Source of the DNA: Margaritifera margaritifera
Taxonomy: Eukaryota; Mollusca; Bivalvia; Unionida; Margaritiferidae
Reading direction: 5' to 3'
DNA: 64,000 nucleotides
Assembly (NCBI GenBank): GCA_029931535.1
Contig: JAQPZY010001419.1
Location: 1,166,501-1,230,500, forward strand
Under the pieces are notes generated by a model, which searched no databases, was not told the DNA's origin, and saw nothing but the letters and a program-made list of their open reading frames with translations. The position numbers were made by a program, and so were the translations under genes. This document shows, in pieces, positions 1 through 15,300 of this stretch. Within the stretch, counting starts at the first letter, position 1, and each line of letters starts with the position of its first letter.

Positions 1-603
1 GATACGGTGACTAAGCATTATGTAGATAAACAAACTCATGATAAGCGAATCTCTGTTCATGATTTAGGATTATAAAAAGATTTAAAATCATATGTTGACA
101 TTAAAGAAACAACATCATTAGATCGTTACACGCAGTTATTTATTTATTTATTTGGATGTATTGGGTACAGGAACAAGTATTATTGTTTATATTAAGATCT
201 TTTAATTTTTTTTAACATGTATTGGTAATTAAAAATATAAACATAGCAAATGAAAATCCAATAAGTGTCCACAAAACATTTTAACATCATCTGAAAACAA
301 TACAATAACATTTGCAGCTGATTTAAACAGTCAACTGATTATGCTTCCAAAAATTGAAGGTAATGATAACAATGCTTTGCTAGCAAGTTCTCTAAGCTTG
401 ATCGCTATAACTCGAAATCATCCGGCATTAACTTTATCAACAAATCCGTTTAGTGCAGATGGACTACGGGATGGAACACATGGTGATATAACATTTTCAG
501 TAGTTCCTTTAACTAAATTACTGATTATAATGCTATAAAAGCTGCTATAATTCCTATAGCGCCAATAAGTGTTGCTACCGGTAAAATAACTTATCCATGT
601 CAA
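1..603 (+). pseudogene. Fragments of an unidentified protein, possibly from a large mobile element
   Basis: Frame +1 from base 1 reads DTVTKHYVDK, then ISVHDLGL, a TAA, and KDLKSYVDIKETTSLDRYTQ (to about 138). A second segment (about 275-538) is open from before the ATG at 341. After one frame change near 523 it continues to a stop at about 615. The x-DTVTKxYVD pattern resembles collar repeats in tail-fibre-like proteins that I associate with Polinton-like elements, but this is from memory and weak. It is broken by at least one stop and one frameshift. It could also be unrelated intronic or intergenic sequence upstream of the receptor gene. From 604 to 983 I see only AT-rich intron-like sequence. 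Confidence 0.3.
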
Positions 604-983
604 TATTGTTCTTAGTTGCTAACTTACATATTTTCTATCTAATCATCATGAATGCACAATTTTAATATGAATAACTAAACTACAAATTTCTTTTATTAGG
701 TTATATCTTTCTGTATATAGTCTTCTAGGGTGCAGAAATCTATATACTGCTTTTCCTCCATGTGCACTAGATGGTAAAACCTAATATTTTATTATCTCTT
801 CTGGTGTTTGTCTTTGGAGACATTTGCTTAATTTAGTTTCATTTGGCACATTTACATATACCAACACTGCAAAGTATTGTGTGATAGCTCTGTGTCAGAA
901 AGTGCGTCCATGGCTTATTGTTATAGCTTACATTTTACGTATAGTCGAAAGATTTAAACGAAATTGATTTTTTTTTCTGTCAG

Positions 984-1134
984 AGACCGGACTTTCACAG
1001 ATTCGATTGGTAGATGGCCGATACAATATTGAAGGAAGGGTGGAGGTTTATTATAACAACTCATGGGGCACTGTATGTGATGATGGATGGGATGATTATG
1101 ATGCTGGGGTTGTCTGTAGAATGTTGGGATTCAG
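984..1134 (+). CDS. Receptor exon 1 of model: N-terminal half of SRCR domain
   Basis: The exon follows a pyrimidine-rich acceptor (tttttttctgtcag) and ends at TTCAG|GTGAG. It reads IRLVDG, then [20 protein letters not shown] and VVCRMLGF, the hallmark start of a scavenger receptor cysteine-rich domain. It begins with two bases of a split codon and ends two bases into the next. The intron after it (1135-1810) shows nothing recognisable. Confidence 0.85.
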
Positions 1135-2542
1135 GTGAGAAAAAATACAGAAAACTTCTACCTATTACAACTGTTTAAAAACTGCAGTTCATTATTCAAG
1201 ATGTGGCAATTTGGAACAAATCAATATTAGGAATTTTAACATATGGTTTTCATAACATATAATCCAGGATAAAGACATACTCACTTGCTTGTGTTACTGT
1301 TCATCTTCTTCACTGTTTGGTTTATAAGCCTTTAAAATCTGGAACACAATTCTCGTATTAGAATTTAATCAAGTGGTCCTTTTTCCATCATATAAAAATG
1401 AAACATTTCGCCATAATACCTGAACCAGAAGCTTGGTAAACCTCTAAAAATTAAATACATACATTATATCAATTCTTACCATCCGATCTTCAACGTTTTG
1501 CATCACATCTTACCTCATCTGGATAAATGTTTTGGTTTAGCATTCGGTATAGATTGTCGATCGTTCATCATTTTTCATGCCAAGGTTAATGATTGAAAAA
1601 AAATAAAATCAAGTTTCAACTTCTCAAAAGTTCTTGTTCCAAATTCAACCTAAACTAACAGGTACCTTTTCGTTATCAAGGCCTTTCACTTTAATGTAAA
1701 TGATGCGGGTATTATTTTCATTATGGCCGCAAATGAGATATAGCAAACATTGCAGTAGCTTCTGCACTTGTTTGATTTACTGACAATATACTCTAATTTT
1801 CTATATTCAGCACCATTGAAGCAACTGCATTTTGCTGTGCTAAATATGGTTTTAATGTGAATCTGAACATTTTTCTGGATGATGTTGGATGTCTCGGAAA
1901 TGAAAGCTCTCTATACAACTGCCGACACAACGGATGGCTGACTCACAATTGTGTCCATTCTGAAGATGCTGGGGTGCGTTGTGGTATGTTTACTTTATAA
2001 CAAACAAAAAAAGAAGAAAAAAACCTTCAAGGCAATTTGATATATATACATACATACACGTACATTTATATATGCATACTACCATTTAACGATGAGCTTA
2101 ACATTTATCTTTGCTGCGTCGACGGAAAACATCATCTTTAGTAACCTCAGTTTCCATATGGGCTCTAATCAATTAAAAAAAACTAGCTGTAATAATTAAA
2201 GTACATTGAGAGTAGGCCCATATTATATAGGCAACATGTGTATTCTTCCTTCTCATTTCAGTCAAAGCGCACTAAGAAGCCGACATAATGTTTGCATGTT
2301 TAGAAGCGACACCCAATTTTCATGTACTTTCTTATAGACCCTTCAGGGATTAATAACATAGGTGCGTATTATTTATTATGATCAGTCGTGGTCACTGAGA
2401 ATCCAACTATCTCCGACATGTGCCATGCTCAAGAGGTGTGTGGTCGCATTTAGCTGACAGTGTCAGGCTTGACAAAGGCAACCGTCATTACTCTCAATCC
2501 GAATCGACGATACATGCATGCATATATACATTGATGCATGCA

Positions 2543-2587
<45 letters not shown>

Positions 2588-5500
2588 CATTATGTGAAAG
2601 AAGGAATTCTTGATAGTGTACTGTTTAACTGTATTAAAGTAAAGATATAGTGAACATGTGATTCGAACTTGAAACAAATTTTCAGTACATGAAAATTTGA
2701 AATGCTACCATCTCTTTTTAAAGTATATGATAATGCAACATTTTTCCCATGTGTTACAGCTTTTCTGATAAAATAATATATTAATATATTTCGAATCACT
2801 TTTTCACTTTCTTCTAGAGCTAATTTTCTGAGCTGCATATCATTTAGTACCTCGTTTCAACCAGACAAAATTCATGTACAAAAGAAATTCATCACTGTTC
2901 TCTGACACCGTCCTAGAATATATAGTTAAACTCAATTCTACTGCCGCATCTTTCATTTTCAAACAATTGAAATAAAAATTACTCTTTCATTCCTGATATG
3001 CAAGAGAAAAAAAGCATCTCTTCATCTAGTGATAGCATGTTTTACTCAATAGTAAAATGATCATAACGCCATAATTCATCAAAAATGGCTTTGTATGAAT
3101 AATTTTCCTACGATAGGAAACTATCAAATGTTTCTATCAAGCAATAGGTATTACTCAATAATAAACGAACACACCCGACGGCGACAAAGTCCCATTTAAT
3201 CAAATCAAGGTAGCATTTGCTGGTAGTCACATCCAAGAGAATCACCAAGGCTATTAAACAAGGGACGACAAAGTCCCATTTAATCAAATCAAGGTAGCAT
3301 TCGCTAGTGGTCACATCCAAGAGAATCACCAAGGCTATTAAACAAGGAGAATCGTCATCTAAGGAGAAAACGGAAACAATTTACACCATGGTTCCCGAAT
3401 TCAATATGTAGGTCTCGGACCTAGATCACGACGGGCAATCGTCACTGATCGTCGTATGTCATTATAACCAATGTCGACCTAATCAGTTAATTAGCCAGCT
3501 TGATCAGTCAACTGAAAATGCTATTATACTGCATGATATTGTTACGACTAGAGGTTGAATGTAACAAAAGAATGAACGACTCAAACAAGCTATCACAAAT
3601 TCTAAAATATAAATTTAATATCCTAAAATATAAAATATTTCAAACAAAGAAAGTGAAAGAATTAAAACTAACTTATAGTTTAGAAATTCCTAAATAATCC
3701 TAACTGTACTATTGAATTTTGATAATCCGGAAATGTCCAAAGGTTATCCGAATGAATACACTAATGTGCTTATGTACCACAAGAAACACAGTTTTAAATC
3801 CAAATGTTAATTCCAGGTCAACTCCTGTGAATGTAGAATATTGTTAAGTTCTTTGAACAATAGTACTTAAATCCAAATTGTACTACGTAAAGAATAGATT
3901 TTCCACCAGCTCATTTTACAAACAATAAACAGTCTTCCTCAACAACCTTATGACCTGGAATAAAGGTATAAGAAAGCTCAATCAGTGATTAAAATCTTAT
4001 TATATAGCCTCGTACTGTGTAAGAGAGAATAACCCTTAACTCCAAAACTACGTTCTAAAACAATTCCATTCTCCAGTAAACAGCTTTTACTGAACCAATC
4101 AGAAACTAGGTCGCGCATGTCAGAGTAAAAAAACTTTCGCACTACAGTAACAATACCGTAATTTCAAATCAACAAGATGCTGATACAGGTCATGACAGCT
4201 CGCGCCAATCACGTGATTTACCATTGTTGTGTTAATTTGACCGACACAATTATTAATTTTCCCGGGACATAAACAATGACTCATTGTTGACGTACATAAT
4301 CTTTACTATAGCGTAGGCTACTGAATTAAGGAATTATAATACAATGGTTATAAACCCAAATGAAAACTATTTTATAATTTAAAGATGATACATAATTCCG
4401 TAACGATATCTATACATGTAATATGTGTAAATAAGATTTTGTTTTCTTTGAATAATGCCGCACAATTCACACAATGCCCTGTACAAAATTAACCGTGTTA
4501 CAAATAGCATCTGCGTTGCGATATACAATTTGTATACTTAATTATCATGGGGTAATGTACATACAAATCAGTACAGATAAAATATGACTGCCACTTGAAA
4601 AAAAATTACTATCTACACAAAAGAGCCATTTGCAAGCGTTAGATTCAATTCACACATGGACAATTTAGTGACATATTTGAATTAATCGACGAAATACGTT
4701 CAACATGATCGGTCGAACATACATGAATAAAAGAAGATTTTACAAAAATACGTCACGCAGCTGATTGAAAACTTAACTGTCATATTGGGCTCCCCTGATA
4801 AGATTTATACGCAAGTGAATCAGCTAAACTCAATCAATATATAGAGGAACAAAACATGGCCATCACTGAAAAAAACTACTTTAACTAGTATTATCCTGCC
4901 CGCCCAGACTAATGTCAGCTCAAGGACAAACACAGTGGGCAAAGCTGCATGCGGAAATATACAGACAATAGATGTTAGAACTACTTTTTGTATAAGGTTC
5001 ACACATTTAAGAAAAAAATATTATCTTTTTTTTTGCAATTTGTCAGGTTGTCAATAAGTTGGAGAACGTCATAATGTTATATAATACTTACAATGAAGTT
5101 CAAAGCTTACGTGAAAGTGTATTTAATCAGGGTTCAAAATTATTATCATTATAGTCAAGTGTATCAGAATGTCATGATGTAAACGGAGATTATAATTTTA
5201 ATTGCAATATATATTAGGAAGTCCTTCAGAACTGCTAGTGACCTACACGGCGGATCAAAACTCCTCATTCCCATCAAAGAATACGTACTACCAATTCCCG
5301 ATGATGGACAGTGGGCTACCGTATACACGTTTCAGTATTTATAATATAGACACCTTATACACGAGCGTATGTGCAGATTTAAAATCGGACATACTTTTTG
5401 CTCATGAATATTATAATGGAACGATATACATGGAGAAAAATCATTCTAAAGAAAACACAAAGACACGGACAACATACTTCAGAGGTCCCAGAAGTATCTA

Positions 5501-5686
5501 TACACGGATTGCTTACGATTGGTTGAGCAAAAGCCTGTACTGGACTGACACTATGTACGGTTGGATAGGAGTCATGGGCACAAATAACTACAATTCAGCT
5601 ATGTACAGAATTCTAGTCCACGATAATATCCATAAACCACATGGAATAACGCTTGATCCATTGCAAGGGTGAGTGCACAGCTTCAC

Positions 5687-5766
<80 letters not shown>

Positions 5767-8538
5767 TTATCTCACAAAGATTTTAGCTGCACAGACTATC
5801 GTCAAAAATGACATAAGTGCGACTAGTATAGAACCTTGGCATATACTAATTTTGCAACAGTTAACGCACGAGAAACTGTTATGGCACGACACTCCTTAGA
5901 AGCTCTTATTCATGACTATGTGAATTATATTTCTCGGTAACAGAGAACTGTAAATATTGGCACGTATGGAATGTTTGACATTGCAACCATTGAAAGACAT
6001 GCACGAAAATCAGAATTAGAGTGCGCCGTTTTGGAATTTGTAAAGTTCATCTATGGTAAGTCCTTTTTTCAATCTGCAGTGGCAATTATAAGATGTCTAA
6101 TTTCGCCTTTTGTTAAGGATGATCAGTCAATATAGAATGGATAAGATGTTCAGGTGACCGAATGAATAGGACTGTCTATACTGGAGGAGTTCAAATAGTG
6201 AGTCAGAATAAGACAATAATCTAATTTCTTGTTCAACGGTAACCCCTTTTATCAATGCATATTATTGTTTTGTCTTTCCTTGATGTATTTGCTGGTAATA
6301 AAAAAAATACAACATCAGTAAATGGAGTCTACATTTATAAAAACTAACAGGTATTTGTTCTGGACTGATATTGGTCTGACGGTTACAATTGAGAGGTCAA
6401 GTTTGTCTGGTGAAGATCGGAGAGTCTTACTCTCTTCTGGACTTATTACGCCCATCAGTATGGCTGCTGATTTCCGTAAGGAGAAAATATTCTGGATAGA
6501 CGAATCAAGGGACACTGTCGAGTATGCTGAGTACGACGGAAGTGGAAGGAAAGTTGTCAGACGAATTGTGCACTCTGTGTTGTTTGACATCAAAATATTT
6601 CGGGTAAAGTGTATATATACTGGCGCGCTTGAACTAAACCTTACAAAAGTGCACTTCGTAAGCACCACATTTAAGCTACGAGTGCATTGCCATAGGTACA
6701 TTAAAGAACAAGTTTAATCGATACCACTGTTACAGAAAACAGTACAAACTTGGTGAATTACTGGTGCACTACTAGTTTACACCTAGTCACAATTATTTCA
6801 CGTCGTGAGAAAAAAAATTCTGGTCTTACAAAAAATTATATTTTGTAGGGACTAAAATCGATATGACAGTAGAATTTGGAAGATATACTTAGCAAACACA
6901 TAAAGCATTATATTCATCACCATCTACCGGAAAGGTATGTAAAAATATTTAGTGATTATATAATTGTTTTCCTTTACAACGAGCCAACTGCTGCCTTTTT
7001 AATATTGTGAAATATTTCAACGATATATTGATATTTCATTTGTTCTATTCAGGTAACTAAATATAATACAAAACGACAAAAATTATTTCATCTCTGTCAT
7101 CATATCGTTTTCTTGTACACACCTCCTTTCAGGTGCATTAAAGTTATATTCGTCTGATCACGTTCCGCAAGTAGAGGAACGTTTCCGGGACGAAAACAAT
7201 AATTTTGAATGGCCTTTATATTTGAACACTGTCGTGTGCCTGGAAGATATCGTAACAGCTAAATTTGCATGGTTTGATGATCAGAATTTGTATTCCTGTT
7301 GGAAGGCGACTTTAATGTGGTGAAAACATATAAACGGAAGAAATCATATTAGAAACGCAAAGCACGTGTGATTTGTAACTTTAAATACAACGAAACCCAT
7401 TAATGCTAAGTTATACAAAAAGTACAAATATAAGTTATTCAAATTCTAAGAGAATACTAAGGAAAATGTGACAGTTACATACATAAATTTGGAACTGCTT
7501 AACACTACGATATTTAGTTGTAAAAAAATCAACATTAAATGTCTCTGTTTCCGTAAACTACCTTTTCCCAAAGTTGTTGGCACTCTCTGGTTTAATTCTA
7601 GAGAAACTAATTTTAAATTTGCGCCATTTATTCAACACATTAACAAAAGCTCCAACTCCTGATACTTGATCATTGTATAATGTAATTTACTCTCACCTAT
7701 TAAATTTACCAAATAATGATATATGACCAAATATTTTTTATGTTCATCAGAAATAAAGTAAGTGTTGAATTCATCTACAAAACTACGTTTTGAAACCTGA
7801 AATTCAGATTGTCACAATTAAAGAAGACACTTTGGTCTAATGTGATATAATATCTTCATAGTTTGTCAGGTATGATTACATAAAGTAATATGTTATAAAT
7901 ATTTCAGCAAAGTGTTCTTTATTTGATTCAAATTGCTATAATAGGAAAATAGTATTTACTTGAAAAGGTCTTTGTAAGCTTTAGAAAAATAAATATCGAA
8001 CATCCTTACTTCTAAATGCAAACGAGCTCGGTTTCTATACTTTGATTATGACTGACGGTGATTAAAGCTTTTAAAGTTATATCATCCGTCAAATGTGTTG
8101 TATACTGGTTTAAATCTTTATTTACATAGGACTATGTTTACGTCTCTGCCAGAGGAAGCAAAGAAGCAATCATAATAGACACGAACAATGAAAGAATTAA
8201 TATGATATTGCCGGCCACTAATCTCATCCCGTATGGAATCGCAGTGTATCACGAAGAGACCCAGCCGATGAAGAGCACAGGTATGCATATACACATACAT
8301 TTGTAAATCGAAAGAAGATATATTCTTCACCGAGGCACTCCTAATACTGCTTTCATAATGAAAGAACGCACAAGATAAGACTGTTTCCAAAACTCTTCGA
8401 ATGCTTACATTATTGCTGTCACTGATTCTAAAACGAGTGTTTTGTACTAAATGTATTTTTAAAATCATAGTTAAACAAATATTTTGAAACCAGTGCTTAG
8501 GGAATCCAGTCTGAATATACTTCCTTCTAACACACACA

Positions 8539-8576
<38 letters not shown>

Positions 8577-11500
8577 TCCCTAAGAAACAAAAACAAAACA
8601 AACCAACTATCATATAAAGAAGCAAAGGCCAGTTTTTCACGGAATTCTCTACGGATTAACTTCAGTTGTATATAATTAAGTTGCAAATTGGGTATTTTGA
8701 TCAACAAATTCAAAATATGAGAGATATGTGCAAAAGTATGAATTTACTTTTTCACTTCTTTGAAATGATAAACTGAAAATTTGTTTCTTACCATGTCTTT
8801 TGCCATAGCTTAAATACATGCTTACATGGATCATAGAAGTTAGAGTTGAAAATTATAGTAATGCATAAATGTAGGCATTCAAATACTGACAACAGGGGCT
8901 TGAACAATCAAAAGGGAACAATATGTACTTACAGAAAGTATGATTTTTCAGATTTCACCGTCCCCTGGTAATAGTTTTATAGTACGTTTTAAATAACTTT
9001 TACTTTTAAAATTGCTTTACAGATAATTAACTTATGTTTCTTAAAATCAGTGAAATAAGGTTGCAAAAGAAGTTTCTTAAGTGTTTGGTATGGACAGGTT
9101 GCCATCATTGTGAAAAGTAGTGAGATCACGTGTATTCTAGAATAAGCCATAATGAAGTATTGGGAAAGTCAAGTTTTGATGTGGGGTGTGAGCATTTGTA
9201 TTTTCTTTTAAATGCCGGATGAAAAATTCATATGGTAAATAATGTTAGATAATATTCTAGAGTAGAGTCAACCAATATATATTTCACTTTAACTTTTCAG
9301 ATGTAGGCTATAACTTTGAAACTGGTACCAATCCTCGTTCGGATTTTGACGAAAAGAAAATAGCTTGCAGCAGGTTTATTTGAGTAAAAGGACTGGTCAT
9401 GCTTTTTATATTTCAAGCTGAAAATTTGTAGGTGTTACAATGGTTATTTGCGATGTAGGCTTTGTCAACGAAGGCGTACCATTGACTATATGTAATTTTT
9501 GGTTTTCAAGCCAAAGTCAGTATTCTAATATTTGTTTCATAAACATTTATTTATTTATTATTTTTTAGATGATTGTGGTAAATTGCAATGTAGCCATATT
9601 TGTATTAGTCGAAAAGATGGTACTGTTTGCATCTGTAAAGAGGGATTTGTACTGAACTCCAATGGGAGAAACTGTTCAGGTAAATCAGTATGATAAGCAT
9701 GTATTTTGCATGTGAACTGTATTGATGAACACATAAACACGAAGATTTAATTATATAGAAACACAACTGAAGAACTGATAAACGTGTACAATTGTGTTCT
9801 TTTAATAAAGATCTCGTTATTTTTGGCATTCATCCACAACTGTAAAATACTTCATATGCATGATGTCATCGTAATTTCATATCACCGAGAAGAAACTTGG
9901 TTCTTACCGAAGGAGACAAAAAAGGAACATGATGTACTAATCACAAAACAAAGACGAAATATACGTTAAGCATCCAGATATAAGTCATACTACAAATTAT
10001 TGTGCCAGATATACTGTCATTCATTTATATTTAATTTACTTATTTTCGTGTACAAGAACAGGCAAACACGATATATCATTGTGGTGTATGTATGTATATA
10101 TGCATATATGTGTGCATTTGTGTGTGTGTGTGTGTGTGTTATTTTCTATTCAGACAAGTACGCTTCACACAAGAACGATCAATGCATATCGAGTTTAGGA
10201 GAAACGCATAGCTTGCCCGTACATCGAAGCAGGCAGCGTTTCAACCAGTTTCAGTAATAGATAATACTGATGTACCGAGCGATTATAATTGATGTAATCT
10301 TGAGACAAAACCAACTCATCGATATAAATATATTCAACGCATAGACAAATACGTGTAACTTGTGTATAGGACAGATTTGGCAACAATGATTAAGTGTGCA
10401 TGTTGTTTTTCACAAAGCTGATATTATTTGTTCTGAGGATAACTGATAATAATCATTAAATATTTGTTGATAGAAGATACCAGAAGATTCCAACGCGGAC
10501 TGGTTATCAGCAACTCAACTTCCATATGCATTGCGGATATTCAGTCAATTACCTTGTTAAATGTCAACTCCAACTGCTTTTTCCGTACAACTGGTGTCAC
10601 ACACTTTGAGATAGACAACTCTCGGAGAGAAGTCATCGTCGCTAACAGTTCAGGATTGTATTATACATCTTTGGACCAATCTTCAGTGAATCGTCTCTTC
10701 GCCGTTTCGGGAAAAATAAGTGGTAATCATCTATATAATTAAGTTACCGAACGGATGCACTGTCGATTTCATCAGTGATATAATTGTAATTAACCACGAT
10801 ACATGTTATTTTACATCCGTATACATACTGTATGTTTTCTACATTAAGTTAAATCTAAGAATTAGGAATATCTACCAACTCACCCACATATACCATATAT
10901 CCAGATATTAACATAATGAGCTTTGTTTCGTGATCTGTGATTTTGTTCAATCTGAACGACGTTTGTTAACGTGATCATATTCAAAGTTCGATGGGTTGTG
11001 CTCTGTCAAGAAAAAGTGCGATCGTATTTTGTTCCAAAATAGATATAACGCAATTCTATAAACACTAGTGTTTTAATTATAATCAGCGATGTCATTGTTG
11101 ACAGCATGACCAATGACAGAAAAGTGTGTCTTTACGGAGCGAATAGATACCTAAATAAATAAGCTTATACGACAATTTCATCTGAGAAAGTCGTAAAGGG
11201 CTTCCTTTCCTTAACAATGCTTGCATTAGCATGGTGTTTCATAGTGAATCATTGTGATATTGAAAATTATACGATGCTGTCACTCTGTGTTAATGAAACT
11301 ATACAAGAATATTTGGATATACATTTTAAAATTATTTAATTTGTGTTCGCAGGTCTTAGTTTTGACTGGATTGGTCAAAATGTGTACTGGAGTGAGGAGG
11401 ATACTGGTAAAATTGCAGTTATATCCAGGAATATGTCTGTCAGTTCAACAATTCTACGTGAACTGGACTCACCTAAACATCTCTTTACTTTGGCTTTAGA

Positions 11501-12335
11501 AAGGTACGGGGGGGGGAGGGAGACAATGGAAGATTCGTTGTTAATATTTTATTATTCGGCAATATATATAAATTGACATAGTCAAAGTATAAATTGTCCT
11601 TTTGTCATCTGAATAGTAAGAAACAAAACTGACATACACTGGCAATCGAATAGGTTTCATTTTCATATGTATAGTTAAGTGTTTCTTACGGTTTGTGGTA
11701 ATGTACTTCGAACCATTAAAGTATAGGCTCAACTTTACTGTGCGACCAAGTTAACTCGACAGTCACACTAATTGAATGATATTATAAACAGATAATATCA
11801 CTACCTTTGTGTCAGGAAATGCGTATTAGATAAGTTTGAAATTGGCAGATGCAAAAACGCATGTTCGTCTCATCATCAGATAAACAGACCTCAATGAATC
11901 AATTTAAAGTCATGATTTTCTGCACATTTATTAAACCGTTTCAGACTGAATACAAATAGGATACAACCATATTCTTCTGTGATTATTATGTTAGAAAGAA
12001 ATTCAGCATCTTTATTTCGGTAATAATTGTATTCTTGCTCCATATGTATTCAATATTGTTCTGTATCATTAACATTTGCTCAGCCCGGCAAATTGTGTTG
12101 TACTGGTAATATATCAAATTACATTTCACAGAAATTAGCACTATTTCGAATTCTTATATCAGATGCAATATTTTTCCAGGTTTGAAAGTGAAACTGAGTT
12201 GGTACCAGCAGTAAAATTATCTTGAGTATTTTAGAACTTGACTCAGTCACCCACCTAATTATTTGACCTTCTTTCTACGGTGTATTTGGTTCTTATGTCT
12301 TGTTACCACAACTCTTTCTGGGATAGTTGTGGCGT

Positions 12336-12372
<37 letters not shown>

Positions 12373-15300
12373 CTGAGCTCATTACTTGCTCTAGCTGGGT
12401 TGTCATGCGTGACTCTGAAGTCTAAGTGGAATTTTCAACAACAAAAATGTTTGACACCTGGTATGCAATGGCTGAACAGTCCTTGATACATTTACCTTGC
12501 TCAAAAGATCATCCACAAACAGATACCTGCTGATGTTTTCTATGGCAACACATACTTATTTTGTATTTTAAAGAGAAGATGTTTCACCAGTGTTGGGTTT
12601 TCTATGGCAACACATACTTATTATGTATTTTAAAGAGAAGATGTTTCACCAGTGTTGCGTGGGTTGAGTATATGTCCCGCTTAAGTGCTTTATCAACTTT
12701 TTTATTCCATTTTTTAATTTGTCATTGAGAGTGAGTTATTCAGTGTTGGTGTAAACAAACTATATTACAAGGTTCTTTTTGTGCCTGTGCTGACAATTAT
12801 TGATACAACATGAATCTATTGGACGATTTGGATAAGTACTTATGAAAAGAGTCATGATTCTACTTGAAGAATAAATCTAATTATACAAATTAGGTACACA
12901 TTTTACTTAAGGTTGTCATATGCTATTATGTGTCTAGTTTTTATGTTTCAACTTTGAAATCTTTTGTGCACGTACAGATCAAATGAAATTACATAATTAG
13001 AGAGGACTTACCATAGCTTCGATGAGCTTTCATAAATCTGTAAATGCCTAAACGATCACATAACCGTCCAAATAACTAATTTATAATTAATTACTGATAC
13101 TGTGCATTTGCTTTCCATTTTGGTTCTAAGCTAATCTTGACCTAAAAAATGACTCATCGCGGGATCAATTCCATTTCAAAGATTTAGCAACGGAGATTAA
13201 ATAAGATAGGTCGGAAGACTGGTTACATAATACAATTTTTATGTTATTTTTAAGAAATAACAAAGTTAGCTAACACTTCCGAAAGCAAACCCATTGCAAA
13301 CCAACTAACTGGCATGAAACACTCATGAATAATTTGCATGTGGGTCCATTAAGCAGAAGAGGGAGGGGACATTACCCTTGAATATCATGCCTTTGTAGAA
13401 TTGCAGTCAAACTTCAACTGATGCATCAATCTCTTTTCAATATGCAATTTCACTCCAGTCAGTATTGTAATGGAGCTCATGTGAGGGATAGAGTTTTGCC
13501 GAGGCATTTTCACAGAGGGAAAGTCGGGTAGTCAGATAACATGTTTTCTAAACGGTGTAATTTAAACTTACTGATATGTATGTGGTGTAGCGGATACACT
13601 TCCCATAACTGCATGACAATTTATCGATACAGAGTAACTGACTGTTTATATAATTTGTTTGAAAACAGAATCTTGTCGCATCCCGCTGATCTCATACTTT
13701 GTGGTTTAAATATATATATTTTTAATCATTAATTTACATAAACACTGCCTTAATCCAGCTGGAAAGAGCGTCATTGGAAATGCATTTTTAAAGTTTAGTG
13801 AAACTAAGATAAGCTGAGTGCAGGTCTCAAAGAGCAAAATTTTTTTTTTCAACATGTTAAGCTAATTTGCTAACTATACACAGTGATTCATTGACTGGGT
13901 ATGCTTCTAACACTAATTCATGCATATCACTACCTTTCCTACCACGTATTAATAATTCTCTAGATCTTATTGTAACAAATGTATTACAAAACGTCTTATT
14001 TGACATCAATCAAATGTGCTGAATTAATTCCCCGTGCTGTGACCAGAGATAACAAAATGACTAATTTTCAAAGTTAAAGAGTTTAAATCACCAGACTTGG
14101 ATTATAGATCAACGATAATTCAAAACTTTATTTACATCCCGTTACAACGGGTAAGGATGGTCTCAAATCGTAAATTCTTTTAAATATTTTCTTTAACCGA
14201 TGCGAACCTTTAGGAGTGTTTATGTCAATCGTAACCAGAGAGGCTATGATCCAGTTTATGGATCTAAAGCTTTAATGCATATATAGCTATCGAATCACCA
14301 TTTTAGGCTGATGCTTTGGGTGTCTGGATCCTACTTTCACCGGATAGAGTCTTCCAGATTGGATGGCAGTGAGAGAAAGGTTGTTGTAGAATTTAGTTCT
14401 GGATTTTGGCCTGCGGAGATTAGCTTTGACGCAAGCAATCAAAGGTACATTGACCAAATATTTGTATCTAAAGTTTACAGAGTATGAATACTTGCACATG
14501 TTGAAAATTACAGTGAAACAAGTGACGTTCGCCTCCATTTACTTTAAAAAACGAAAAGCCTAGATGAATCTGTGGGTCTATAGCTCTATCAGAGCACCAT
14601 TAAAACTAAAAATGAAATGCAGATTATTTGCAAATGGCTAATGGTATACAGCGATGCAAAATTATTTGCTTTAAATTTTATAAACAATAAGACGTCTCAA
14701 GGAAAGATAAAAAACGATATTTGTATTCACTACACTAACAAGTATGTATACACCGAAACAAGCATATTACCTTCAGCTCCTTTGTAACTTATATAACCAA
14801 TCTTTTAAAGTATTTGGAAAGTATTGTTCTGTAAAAAATAATGTCAGATTCAGGGTTATGCACTTTAATGCTAAATTTCATGATGACAAGTTTCATTAGT
14901 TGATAAATATGCATTTAATGTTGTTAAGCGACATCATACTGATTTTACTTCCAGACTGTATTTTCTTGATGATATATACATACGAAGTTGTAAGTTGGAT
15001 GGTTCAGACATAAAGAGGGTTTCCACGGTACCTGCCATCACTGAATCAGTCTTTGTATACAGAGTATGTATTTAATATACATTCATTATTCAGTAGCACA
15101 ATGCCGACACAGCCATCGAACAATGTGCAAGTTTATCGACGTAGAATAGAATATTGCAGGTGAAAATGTTTAAGGCAATAAGAAGAAACTTTTCATAAGT
15201 TTTAGCATCATTTAATAATTCAGTGAATGCTATAATTATGTCTGATCAAAGGTTGGACTCTTTCGCTCACACAATGATGCAATTTGTGTTGCATGTCGCA

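Noticed and set aside
6315..6701. 128-codon minus-strand frame opposite exon 4
   Set aside because: It is the shadow of the receptor exon, which has clear YWTD blades and correct splice sites on the plus strand.
12338..12370. Leu-Ser repeat protein over the CT tract
   Set aside because: Low-complexity translation of a microsatellite inside intron 8.
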